From: Hymenopus coronatus
Taxonomy: Eukaryota; Arthropoda; Insecta; Mantodea; Hymenopodidae
DNA: 64,000 bases
Direction of reading: 5' to 3'
Assembly: GCA_030762935.1 (NCBI GenBank)
Contig: CM060884.1
Span: forward strand, 78,141,696 to 78,205,695
The notes below the pieces were generated by a model, which saw only the letters and a program-made list of their open reading frames with translations, had not been told where the DNA came from and ran no database searches. The number at the start of each line of letters is the position of its first letter. Position 1 is the first letter of the stretch. Shown piece after piece: positions 50,488 through 60,454 of this stretch. The position numbers and the translations under genes are program-made.

Positions 50488-50745
50488 AAAGGGAGGTGGC
50501 GCCGTGAATAGCCCGCACGCATCCCATCTTGGCGGCCCGGGTTAGCACCCTAGCGCCCGCATATGGCGTTTGGGCCAATTTCTCCGGGTCCTCCGGTTTC
50601 TCGCCCCGCCATTCATTCCACCAATTGCTCCATCATCAGTTTCGCTTGCATTTCATATGATCCACTTCCTCACACTCAAGCCTGGCTACAGGCCAGGTTC
50701 TCCATTATGTTATTTCGTGCCGTTGGCTCCCCGACAGACTTCTGA
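50488..50745 (+). mobile_element. tRNA-derived SINE
   Basis: GGTGGCGCCGTGAATAGC (A-box-like) and GGCCCGGGTTAGCACCC (degenerate B box) are followed by the body TTTCTCCGGGTCCTCCGGTT and TCTCGCCCC, a GC-rich segment unlike its surroundings and SINE-like in layout. The two 60-codon open frames over the body are not genes. The 3' end is not sharp. Confidence 0.6.
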
Positions 50746-50974
50746 CCACTAGATATCCACTTGTAAGTCCTAGGAGAGTGTCAGTTCTAAATACGAGGAG
50801 GGTAAGCCGATTACAAAACGAAAACAATTAAACAGCGCGCTCGCTTCTTCCTGTGGCCGTGGATGACATGCAAGCGCGGAGCAGCAGTACGTGCTGCCCC
50901 GCCGTGGGGGTTGCCATTAAACAGTCGGTCGGTTTTCCTATATCACTACAGTGTATAAATAATTAAAACACAAC

Positions 50975-51235
50975 ATTTCTTTTAAAATTGTTTCCTACCA
51001 CAGCGACCCACTTCTGCCACCGCGTGTAAAGAGACTGGAAGCCATTTTCAGATATGTACCGTAGTGCTCTTATCGCATGTAGTAATTTCTTCAGCGTTCG
51101 AAAATCTTGAGTGAAACGTTTATGCCATTCATACATTCATATACAAGCTTCTTCCATCATTCTCAATGTCTCTCTGAAGGTGATTTGTTTAACAAAATAC
51201 AAAACTTTATGTTCGAACGTGCTCCGTTGCCAACA
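50975..51235 (-). mobile_element. Internally deleted mariner-like element
   Basis: On the minus strand the sequence reads an N-terminal mariner segment (EHIKFCILLNKSPSERH, then a WHKRF-like stretch). It passes almost directly into the C-terminal segment ENGFQSLYTRWQKWVAVVG. The whole catalytic core is missing. Terminal repeats were not identified with confidence. It fits a non-autonomous deletion derivative. Confidence 0.65.
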
Positions 51236-51257
51236 TTATGAAACAAAAAAGAATTGC

Positions 51258-52252
51258 GTTCCATTCCCATGATTTTCTCTGCATTTCTGTAACAAATTAT
51301 TGTTAAAAACCTGATTCGTCCAAATCCTTCATGCTAATCTAGATAAACATTAACATAAATTGTCTTATTTCTTGGTTCCTTGTAAGTAGAAGGAAACAAC
51401 TCTAATGTGTTCCATCCACATGATGTCCTCTAGCTGTTCGGCAAACAAACTTTTTATTCAAAACATTAATTTATTATCTATATCATGCTAATCAAGATAA
51501 ACATAAGCAGAATTGCTCTTATTATAGCTTCTTGTAAGTAGAAGCGAAATAAGAAAATGCACAGGCTAAAGCGGTAGTATCGTCCTTTAGACCCTGGTCG
51601 CTATGTGAGGCATTTAAAATTCCAATTTTTTCGCTTGTCAGGAGTAAATAAACAAGAAGCGGGAAAAAATATGTCTTCCAGTTCGAGAAAAGTTTAAGTG
51701 GCTAAAACTGAAATTGATAATCCGGAATATCTTGAAAACGGTTAACTCTATAAAAAAAATGTATATGATGTAAGTTGTGTGTTTTAACGAGATATACATT
51801 TTTGTGAGACAAGTTTTTGTCTATCTACCAGATATATAAAAGTAATCCGGAATAAAGAGGTCTTCAGAGATTATTCCCACAAATTCAAGATATACATATT
51901 ATGTGGCATAAAATATCTTATACATAATCAATATCGTTAGAGCGATTTTTAAGAAAATCAACATTTTTGAAAAATGTCCCATGTAAAGGGCAGTTTGGGC
52001 TGGGAGATTCTTTTTGAAAACTTTTGTGTTGTATCATTGGAAGATATCAAACTTAAATACCAAGTTTGGAATTTAACGATTATTCGTTTTTGAGCTATGC
52101 TGTCCAAAGACACACACACATACACACATTTTAATAAACATGAGTTTTTTAATTCAGGATGTCTCAAAATATGTATTCTTGATATAGAATTGTTGGGTGC
52201 AATACAATACCTTCTCTATACACTATGTACATGTACGTGTAGAGAAAGTAAA
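51258..52252 (+). mobile_element. Foldback-family arm with duplicated left end
   Basis: There are two left ends in tandem: GCGTTCCATTCCCATGATTT at about 51258 and AATGTGTTCCATCCACATGA at about 51401. Each is followed by the ATTAACA/AATAAGA block, and the second continues through the whole arm. The right end ACTATGTACATGTACGTGTA, GAGAAAGTAAAAA is at about 52222-52252, and an inverted arm starts immediately after. Confidence 0.86.
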
Positions 52253-53628
52253 AAGCATTTTTGGAAAGAGGTCCTTGTTTGTGTGCGTGTGTCTGTGAAC
52301 GCAGTAACTCAAAAACGAATAGACATTAATACCAAACTTGGAATTTCAATTTAGTGTCTCCCTGGGAAGACAAACTACTCTTTACATGGGAAAAAAATTG
52401 AAAATTTAGATTTTCTCAAAAATGACTCTATCAATTTTGATTAAAATATCGTATATTAAATAAAGTGACAAATAAAATGTATATGTTGAATTTTCTGAGA
52501 ATAGCTTCTGAAGACGCGTTTATTCTGCATGAATATCGTATATTAAATAAAGTGACAAATAAAATGTATATGTTGAATTTTCTGAGAATAGCTTCTGAAG
52601 ACGCGTTTATTCTGCATGAATATCGTATATTAAATAAAGTGACAAATAAAATGTATATCTTGAATTTTCTGAGAATAGCTTCTGAAGACGCGTTTATTCT
52701 GCATGAATATCGTATATTAAATAAAGTGACAAATAAAATGTATATCTTGAATTTTCTGAGAATAGCTTCTGAAGACGCGTTTATTCTGCATGAATATCGT
52801 ATATTAAATAAAGTGACAAATAAAATGTATATCTTGAATTTTCTGAGAATAGCTTCTGAAGACGCGTTTATTCTGCATGAATATCGTATATTAAATAAAG
52901 TGACAAATAAAATGTATATCTTGAATTTTCTGAGAATAGCTTCTGAAGACGCGTTTATTCTGCATGAATATCGTATATTAAATAAAGTGACAAATAAAAT
53001 GTATATCTTGAATTTTCTGAGAATAGCTTCTGAAGACGCGTTTATTCTGCATGAATATCGTATATTAAATAAAGTGACAAATAAAATGTATATCTTGAAT
53101 TTTCTGAGAATAGCTTCTGAAGACGCGTTTATTCTGCATGAATATCGTATATTAAATAAAGTGACAAATAAAATGTATATCTTGAATTTTCTGAGAATAG
53201 CTTCTGAAGACGCGTTTATTCTGCATGAATTTCGTTTAATTTTGGGTACTTGGTTAACCGTGAGAGACAGACAAAAAATTAACTTTTGAAAAATATAGAT
53301 CTTGTTCAAACACACAATTTCTGTGTATACTTTTTCGTGGACATATTCGCTGTTATTTGTTTCATATTTAAGGTACTTAAAGCTTCTCTCACACGGAAGT
53401 TTATAAACTGCTGATAATCAAAGAAGCAGATTTCAGCCATATAGCATCAGATTTTAAAACATTGGACTATCGCTTTATCCTAATGTATTCCCTTCTTCTT
53501 ACAAGGAAGAGATAATAAGACCGTTAATGTTTATCTCGATTATCATGAAGCAGATACATGAATAAGCTTTTCAACAATAATTTGTTACAGAGCTGTAGAG
53601 AAAGTCATGTGAATAGACACTTCAGATA
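52253..53628 (-). mobile_element. Foldback arm, inverted partner, with internal 87-bp expansion
   Basis: The inverted arm starts with TTTGGAAAGAGGTCCTTG and lacks its own right end. It continues through TTTCTCAAAAATGACTCTAT, is inflated by a tandem array, resumes at about 53240 and ends with the left end GAGCTGTAGAGAAAGTCATG near 53590-53610. With 51401-52252 it forms an inverted pair, the same architecture as 46913-48345. Confidence 0.86.
52448..53234. repeat. 87-bp tandem array, 9 copies, derived from the foldback arm
   Basis: TATCGTATATTAAATAAAGT recurs every 87 bp from about 52448. The unit covers the arm segment from the TATCGTATATTAA block through AAAATGTATATCTTGAATTT and TCTGAGAATAGCTTCTGAAG to TTTATTCTGCATGAA. 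That segment exists once in sister copies (for example 49245-49335). The nine copies differ only at a few bases (GTTGAA/CTTGAA), so the expansion is recent. Open frames of 294 and 274 codons on opposite strands exist because 87 is a multiple of three. Confidence 0.95.
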
Positions 53629-53629
53629 T

Positions 53630-54050
53630 TTTCTCCAACACCAGCTCTTTATTTTTTTCAATAAACTCATTACAATTTGTTCTCAAATAACTTTCTTCAA
53701 TGTTCTTATAAAAATGCTGCTATATAGTTCCCATTCCCAGTGCAAACTGAACTTTTGGCGGGATTGCTCTCCTCGGTGACGTGCCTGGAAATTTCTAGAA
53801 ACAGGCGCACTTGCAAAACCACAGCAGGTGTCACAAACTCACAGCGGCAGGTGTAACAGTCTGAGCTTCGATGTCGCTAGCACACTGTAGTTATAATGTT
53901 CCGCCCGCTTCAAAATAATGACGTCATGGCATACGCTAGAATCTACAGTCAAGTGTATTTACACGTGCAACGTCATCATGATGCAACCCCATTGGTTTTT
54001 CTGTTTCCGTATTAATCGAGTCGAAACTAATAACACTATGGCGGTTGTAG
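53630..54050 (-). mobile_element. LTR-like element, copy 3
   Basis: On the minus strand it shares with the element at 8703-9096 the block GAGTTTGTGACACCTG, GTTTCTAGAAATTTCCAGGC, AAGTTCAGTTTGCA, GTTATTTGAGAACA and the terminal AATAAAGAGCTGGTGTTGGA. The TATA region is altered (AACTATATAGC). It abuts the left end of the foldback arm at 53628. The 5' limit is uncertain. Confidence 0.45.
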
Positions 54051-54454
54051 ATGTCGTCTAATGAATGGCTTGAAACTATATCCTTCAGTTTAGTTGCTGA
54101 ACTAAATGGGCAATTAAAGCGCTTGGGTTTTTTCTATTAAGCTTGTGTTTTGTTAACCAGCTAAATATTTAAACCAGATGCAATGCCAGTTTTGATTACA
54201 CGAGTCACCAGCAGTATAAAACAGTCACTAGTCTATTACAGCTTCTGGTTTTCTATACATATGAGAATATCTAATGTTAATAACTTTCATATTGGAGAGT
54301 GCATCCAAAATTTAATTACACATTCTTTTATAAAACAGCACAAATACCCAATTAAAAGTAAACTTCACCTCCGAAATTAAAAAATATCTAAACATATGAT
54401 GTTTTGAATTCGCAATTTATCTTCCAGCTCTTTTACTAACTATCGTATAAAAAG
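54051..54454. other. AT-rich spacer, no gene seen
   Basis: I recognise no domain in the open frame at 54183-54380 and no RNA gene. Confidence 0.35.
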
Positions 54455-54655
54455 ACGAGGTAGTGCAGTCCATCCCAAATTTCGACTCGAACATTCCACC
54501 AGAAATAAATGCTTTAAGATACATTAAATCAATAATAAAAAAGGAAGGCATCTTAGAAACAGGTTTGTGTGTGATCATGAACAAGACGGCTCAAAAAAGA
54601 ATAGTCGGTTAAACACAAACTTGGTGTTTAAAGAGATGCATCTGTGAAATTTAGC
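54455..54655 (-). mobile_element. Diverged foldback fragment
   Basis: The order TTTCGACTCGAACATTCCAC, CAGAAATAAATG, GAAACAGGTTTGTGTGTGAT, GGCTCAAAAAAGAATAGTCG, AAACTTGGTGTTTAA follows the inverted family consensus from the right end to the CAAACTTGGTATTTA block. It is the most diverged copy in the window. Confidence 0.65.
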
Positions 54656-54984
54656 ACAACTGTGGTACATAAAAAAGTCATAATGAAATGATAAAAAATA
54701 TAAACTTAAAAAATATAGGGTAAGTCAAAGATGACTTCAAATTTCAATCTGCTAAAATATTATAAGATTTGAGATAGGATAAAAACAAAGAAGTCACAAA
54801 TTGGCAAGCAATAGTGTTTAGATTCTTTCGTTCTTTTTTTCAGTTCACCGTTATCAAACGTTTACTTTTCTTGAATAAAACATCAGTAATGTTATGGATA
54901 CTGCTATAAGAATTATGGCTCTGTCACTAAATGATACAACATAGTTGATGCAATGCTATTATAAAAGCAACAGTAATTGTTTTC
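54656..54984. other. AT-rich spacer
   Basis: No feature is recognised. Confidence 0.35.
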
Positions 54985-56447
54985 AAGGTCTGAGAAAGTT
55001 TAAGAACAGGAGATTTAATGAAGAAGTTTGAGGAAACTGGTTCTGTTGGTGATAAGAGGAACTCTGGAAGGTAATGAATGATGCCAGTATTCTGTTGGTG
55101 ATAAGAAGAACTCTGCAAGGTAATGAATGATGCCAGTATTGCTTCATGCAAATAATGAAGAAGTTTGAGGAAACTGGTTCTGTTGGTGATAAGAAGAACT
55201 CTGCAAGGTAATGAATGATGCCAGTATTCTGTTGGTGATAAGAAGAACTCTGCAAGGTAATGAATGATGCCAGTATTCTGTTGGTGATAAGAAGAACTCT
55301 GCAAGGTAATGAATGATGCCAGTATTCTGTTGGTGATAAGAAGAACTCTGCAAGGTAATGAATGATGCCAGTATTCTGTTGGTGATAAGAAGAACTCTGC
55401 AAGGTAATGAATGATGCCAGTATTCTGTTGGTGATAAGAAGAACTCTGCAAAGTAATGAATGATGCCAGTATTCTGTTGGTGATAAGAAGAACTCTGGAA
55501 GGTAATGAATGATGCCAGTATTCTGTTGGTGATAAGAAGAACTCTGGAAGGTAATGAATGATGCCAGTATTCTGTTGGTGATAAGAAGAACTCTGCAAGG
55601 TAATGAATGATGCCAGTATTCTGTTGGTGATAAGAAGAACTCTGGAAGGTAATGAATGATGCCAGTATTCTGTTGGTGATAAGAAGAACTCTGGAAGGTA
55701 ATGAATGATGCCAGTATTCTGTTGGTGATAAGAAGAACTCTGCAAAGTAATGAATGATGCCAGTATTCTGTTGGTGATAAGAAGAACTCTGCAAGGTAAT
55801 GAATGATGCCAGCATTGCTTCATGCAAATATTTAAGCAGAAATAATAATTATGGAATTAGTATTGTTAAACAGTTACGGAGACAGCTTCAGACGAGTAAA
55901 CATCACCGTTTGGAGACAGCATCTGTATCTATACAAACTGAAATCAACATTTGTACCTTAAGGAATTGACAAGCGAGACAGATATTATTTTGCTTTAAAT
56001 GTGCTAACAGGGATTCAAATTAATAACAATAGGCAACGTTTTTGGTCAGATGAAGTACACTTCTGTCATTATGGTGGAGTTAGCAGCCAGAAAATGTTCC
56101 TCAAATTTTAATTCAAAAAGGTCCTCACGGTTAAAAGGTACTTACTCAATTTAAAATTCATCATTTGACCTTGTATCTTCAAAGAAGAGAATAATGGAGA
56201 AGGAAAGACTGTAAATGGTGAGTTCTAATAAAGTTCATCAATATTGCATTGAGGAATCAGAACATGGACAGCATTATCCGCAAAGCAATGACACAGATCT
56301 GGCCGCCGCGATTTCCAGATTTGAATCCCACCAACTGTTTGTTGTAGATTTACCATAAAGAACCAGTTTTCGTAACATTTCAGCGAATTGAAAGATACTA
56401 TCTCGCAAACAATTACTAATATTCCAAGACATGATGTGCAAAATGAT
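54985..56447 (+). pseudogene. Tc1-like (DUF4817-type) transposase relic carrying a tandem array
   Basis: At 55018 the sequence reads MKKFEETGSVGDKRNSGR, the linker after the helix-turn-helix in this family. The following codons are drowned in a 49-bp array to 55827. Beyond the array, FWSDEVHFCHYGGVSSQKM (about 56040-56095) matches the family's FSDEAHFHLNG block with the first catalytic Asp. WPPRFPDLNPTN at 56301 onward matches WPPRSPDLTPCDFFLWGY. From about 56385 ELKDTISQTITNIPRHDVQN and DVRGLTNRM match the C-terminal helix. Frameshifts and stops are many. The 26-bp array begins inside this last segment. Confidence 0.82.
55035..55827. repeat. 49-bp tandem array, about 15-16 copies
   Basis: GAATGATGCCAGTATTCTGT recurs every 49 bp (for example 55262 and 55311). 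A larger insertion, GCTTCATGCAAATAATGAAG plus TTTGAGGAAACTGG, occurs at 55141-55175, repeating the transposase start seen at 55018. Variants CAAGG, GAAGG and CAAAG distinguish units. The unit includes the GTTGGTGATAAGA(A/G)GAAC codons of the transposase. Because 49 leaves remainder one on division by three, the long minus-strand open frames cycle through all three frames. Confidence 0.95.
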
Positions 56448-58020
56448 GTACGTGGACTCACAAACAGAATGGTGTACGTGGACTCACAAACAGAATGGTG
56501 TACGTGGACTCACAAACAGAATGATGCACGTGGACTCACAAACAGAATGGTGTACGTGGACTCACAAACAGAATGGTGTACGTGGGCTCACAAACAGAAT
56601 GGTGTACGTGGACTCACAAACAGAATGATGCACGTGGACTCACAAACAGAATGATGCACGTGGACTCACAAACAGAATGGTGTACGTGGACTCACAAACA
56701 GAATGGTGTACGTGGACTCACAAACAGAATGATGCACGTGGACTCACAAACAGAATGGTGTACGTGGACTCACAAACAGAATGGTGTACGTGGGCTCACA
56801 AACAGAATGGTGTACGTGGACTCACAAACAGAATGATGCACGTGGACTCACAAACAGAATGATGCACGTGGACTCACAAACAGAATGGTGTACGTGGACT
56901 CACAAACAGAATGATGCACGTGGACTCACAAACAGAATGGTGTACGTGGACTCACAAACAGAATGGTGTACGTGGACTCACAAACAGAATGGTGTACGTG
57001 GACTCACAAACAGAATGATGTACGTGGACTCACAAACAGAATGATGTACGTGGACTCACAAACAGAATGATGCACGTGGACTCACAAACAGAATGATGCA
57101 CGTGGACTCACAAACAGAATGATGCACGTGGACTCACAAACAGAATGGTGTACGTGGACTCACAAACAGAATGGTGTACGTGGACTCACAAACAGAATGA
57201 TGCACGTGGACTCACAAACAGAATGATGTACGTGGACTCACAAACAGAATGATGTACGTGGACTCACAAACAGAATGGTGTACGTGGACTCACAAACAGA
57301 ATGATGCACGTGGACTCACAAACAGAATGATGTACGTGGACTCACAAACAGAATGGTGTACGTGGACTCACAAACAGAATGATGTACGTGGACTCACAAA
57401 CAGAATGGTGTACGTGGACTCACAAACAGAATGATGCACGTGGACTCACAAACAGAATGATGCACGTGGACTCGGAAACAGAATGGTGTACGTGGACTCA
57501 CAAACAGAATGGTGTACGTGGACTCACAAACAGAATGATGTACGTGGACTCGCAGAGTGATGTACGTGGAATCAAACATGGTGTGCGTGGACTCACAAAA
57601 TGGTGTGCGTGGACTCACAAACAGAATGGTGTTAGTGGACTCACAAACAGAATGGTGTACGTGGGCTCACAAACAGAATGGTGTACGTGGGCTCACAAAC
57701 AGAATGGTGTTAGTGGACTCACAAACAGAATGATGCACGTGGACTCACAAACAGAATGATGCACGTGGACTCACAAACAGAATGGTGTACGTGGACTCGC
57801 AAAGTGATGTACGTGGAATCAAACATGGTGTGCGTGGACTCACAAACAGAATGGTGTACGTGGACTCGCAAAGTGATGTACGTGGAATCAAACATGGTGT
57901 GCGTGGACTCACAAACAGAATGATGTACGTGGACTCACAAACACAATGGTGTGCGTGGACTCACAAACACAATGGTGTGCGTGGACTCACAATGTGATGT
58001 ACGTGGACTCACAAAATGAT
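56447..58020. repeat. 26-bp tandem array, about 60 copies
   Basis: The unit is GTACGTGGACTCACAAACAG followed by AATGGT, with GGTGTACG / GATGCACG / GATGTACG variants. Near the right end (57550-58010) units are shorter and degenerate (CGCAGAGTGATG, CAAACATGGTGTGCG). The first unit is in frame with the transposase C terminus (DVRGLTNRMVYV), so the repeat appears to be built from those codons. The open frames over it are repeat translations. Confidence 0.95.
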
Positions 58021-58175
58021 CTATTTGTAAACTCATTTACTCTAAAACTGGAAGTTTTTGTGTGAATATTTTAAAAGCTTATTACTTTTGCTCACTTTTA
58101 TTACAACAATAAAATTAACAATAAACATTTATTATCTGGATAAGTACAATCGCTTTAGCCTAATATATGAAGGGC

Positions 58176-58700
58176 TGAGAACCATAGTGGGCCATCTCCT
58201 TGTGAGGTCAAAATTGAGCTGTTGCCATCTGTCGGTATAATTTATGGTTATACATCTTATATTGCAGTGGGCCATGTCCCATTTACAAACAGTAGAGCAT
58301 CAAAGTATCGGTCTAAATAAAACTACAAATTCTGTTAGAGTCATGCAGCAAACCACGCTATGTCCATGCTACCATTTATTGCTCCATGATTTTTACAAGA
58401 GTTTGCGTGTGCAAGTCAATAATGGTGATCAGCAGGACATTGATTGGAAGTATGGAAATGGCCCAGGCATATTTCTTTAGGCTGAGCAAAGGAAAATAGC
58501 TCCCAAAACATAACTGTAAAACCTAATTTTGCATGAACACACATTAATGGTGTACTAATATAAGATAGAAAATATATTCTAGACCGCTGTGGCATTTAGT
58601 TATTATGTGTAACTTGGCTCAATAAATTATGACATTGAGAAAAATTGACCTTCTATTTCTCCGTTTTTGAAAAATGGTGCTTGGCCCACTATGGTTCTCA
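58176..58700. mobile_element. Unclassified element with perfect 19-bp terminal inverted repeats
   Basis: TGAGAACCATAGTGGGCCA at 58176-58194 is matched perfectly by its reverse complement at 58682-58700. A related internal motif, CAGTGGGCCATGTCCCATTT, occurs at about 58266. The 525-bp interior has a 78-codon open frame (58244-58480) without a recognised domain. No target-site duplication is obvious. It is probably a small non-autonomous DNA transposon of unknown superfamily. Confidence 0.7.
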
Positions 58701-58784
58701 ACCTCATTTCCCTTGTACGTATAAGTAAATAAGTTATAAACTCATTTTTTAAGTAATAAGTAAGAATAATATTTTGCTGAAAAG

Positions 58785-58822
58785 ATATAAAAAGTCATGT
58801 GAATGTAGCACATCAGAATGTT
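58785..58822 (-). mobile_element. Foldback left-end fragment
   Basis: AAAAGTCATGTGAATGTAGC and ACATCAGAATG correspond to the last 30 bases of the family's left end, inverted. Confidence 0.55.
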
Positions 58823-58842
58823 TAAAATTACATATCTTAAAG

Positions 58843-59498
58843 CACGAGGGCCACCCAGAATGTGACAGATGAAATAATAACGAAAGTTATGAACACAAAG
58901 CTACACTACCTTACTCTATTTCACAATCGTTATTCTGTCATAATATATATTGTCACGCGGTACCGGTTTTTCAGTGCCGATGTTATACTTTTCTACCGCC
59001 AAAGATCTTATTCGTTATTTTGAATATACAAAATGTTCGGCCAATCGAATGTTATAGGCAAATAACGCAAGTGTATAGTGATAATACAATGAACGAGTCT
59101 TCAGTGAGGAAATGCCACATCATTTACGAGTAATCAGTTGTACGATAAAGACCGGAGTGGAAGTTCATCAATCAATATGGAGCAGTTGAGAGCAAATGTT
59201 GATAAAAGAATTAAGAAAAACCAGTGTTCCACTTTCGACACCGTACAAGACCTTTTGAATGGAAAAGATTTCCCAATCGATGAAGACTTCAAAGTAAAAG
59301 TGACATATTGGCTCAGATCTTTAGCGGGGGGAGAGTATTGAAAAACTGCTACCACGTGACAATAATACCTTGATAACAATGAGATTGTGTTGAGAAATAG
59401 CGTAAGGTAGTGTAACTTTGTAAATAAAGTTTTGTGTTGATAACTTTCGTTATTATTTAATTGTGCCATATCATGTGACCTTCTGGATGACCCTCGTA
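58843..59498 (+). mobile_element. Deleted mariner with long inverted ends
   Basis: The ends ACGAGGGCCACCCAGAA (58844) and TTCTGGATGACCCTCGT (59481-59497) are inverted copies of a mariner terminus. Complementarity continues inward for about 130-150 bp in blocks: AAATAATAACGAAAGTTAT, then ACACTACCTTAC, then TTGTCACGCGGTA, each with its inverted counterpart at 59350-59460. The interior (59138-59341) fuses an N-terminal segment (DKDRSGSSSINMEQLRANVD) to a C-terminal one (LLNGKDFPIDEDFKVKVTYW, LRSLAGGEY). The DNA-binding and catalytic parts are missing. It would need a helper transposase. Confidence 0.84.
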
Positions 59499-60239
59499 TT
59501 TTAACAAATTCTTTGTTTGTAATTTTCTTAAAGTGGATGGTAATTTTTTTAAAAAAAATATTTTGCATCAAAAAACTGAAAAAAGTTTAAAACAGCGCAT
59601 AATTATATTAAGTTTTTTTTAAAAAAATAATCTATGTCCAATATGAACATTTATATTCCAATTAGTATTTTATTAAACATATTGTGCAGTGTTTTGGGAA
59701 ATTTTTTCAGAGTCATGTCTGTCTTTTTGTGGGAGAAGACATATTTGTATTTTAGCTAGTAAATAAGATAACATATCCGGAATGAAAAGACGCGTTTGAA
59801 TGGAACTTGGGTTGAATATTTCTTCTGTTAACACTTGGATGTGTCAGTTTAGCAGGCAGGTGGGAAAATGAACTCGGCGCGCCTCTCAGAAAGCTTCTTG
59901 CCTCAGGTAATCGATTTCGGTTATAATAGGCGGTCGGCCGGCTTCTTTATCCATTTCCCTGGGGCAGGCTTTAGAAGGTGATGACGCTGCGAGCATTAAT
60001 TTTCATTTGGTCAGTTTTTACTCCAGAGGACTTAGATACCCTTTACCATAAATCATTCTTATTATGGTGACCACCCGGACGTCATCGACTACACTGTACC
60101 TAAGCAACTGGGGACGAGATTTAGGGCACAGGGAATTACCTGAATAAATTTTGTGTTATTTATCTGCAAGTGTGGCAGCAGTGGATAATGTTGGCAGTTG
60201 AATATTACAGATTCTTTTGTTTTATAAATAAGTTCATGT
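59499..60239. other. Spacer, no gene seen
   Basis: The first part is AT-rich. From about 59860 to 60130 it is more GC-rich (GGCGCGCC at 59877, GGCGGTCGGCCGGC at about 59929), without a coding frame I can support. Confidence 0.38.
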
Positions 60240-60430
60240 TGATAACCGAGCGAGGTATAACGTGTACACTCGCATTAGAGGGTTGTAGGTTCGATTCCGG
60301 TTGTGTTTCCCAGAGTCAGTTCATTGCATTCTTGAACATCTTGACCATCACCTCCTTATCTCTTCTTTTCAGGGTTGAAGAACCAGGGGGCGGTTTTCTT
60401 TATTATAAAAATCAATTGATCAGAAAGTCA
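60240..60430 (+). mobile_element. tRNA-derived SINE
   Basis: The A box ACCGAGCGAGGTATAACG is at 60244-60262 and the B box GGTTCGATTCC at 60288-60298. A body of about 130 bp follows, ending close to the start of the 54-bp array. The tail is not clearly defined. Confidence 0.72.
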
Positions 60431-60454
60431 TCGTGATATACAAATTGCAGAAGA

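Noticed and set aside
50563..50752. Pro-rich short genes
   Set aside because: Two overlapping frames lie over the SINE body, so they are by-products of a GC-rich repeat.
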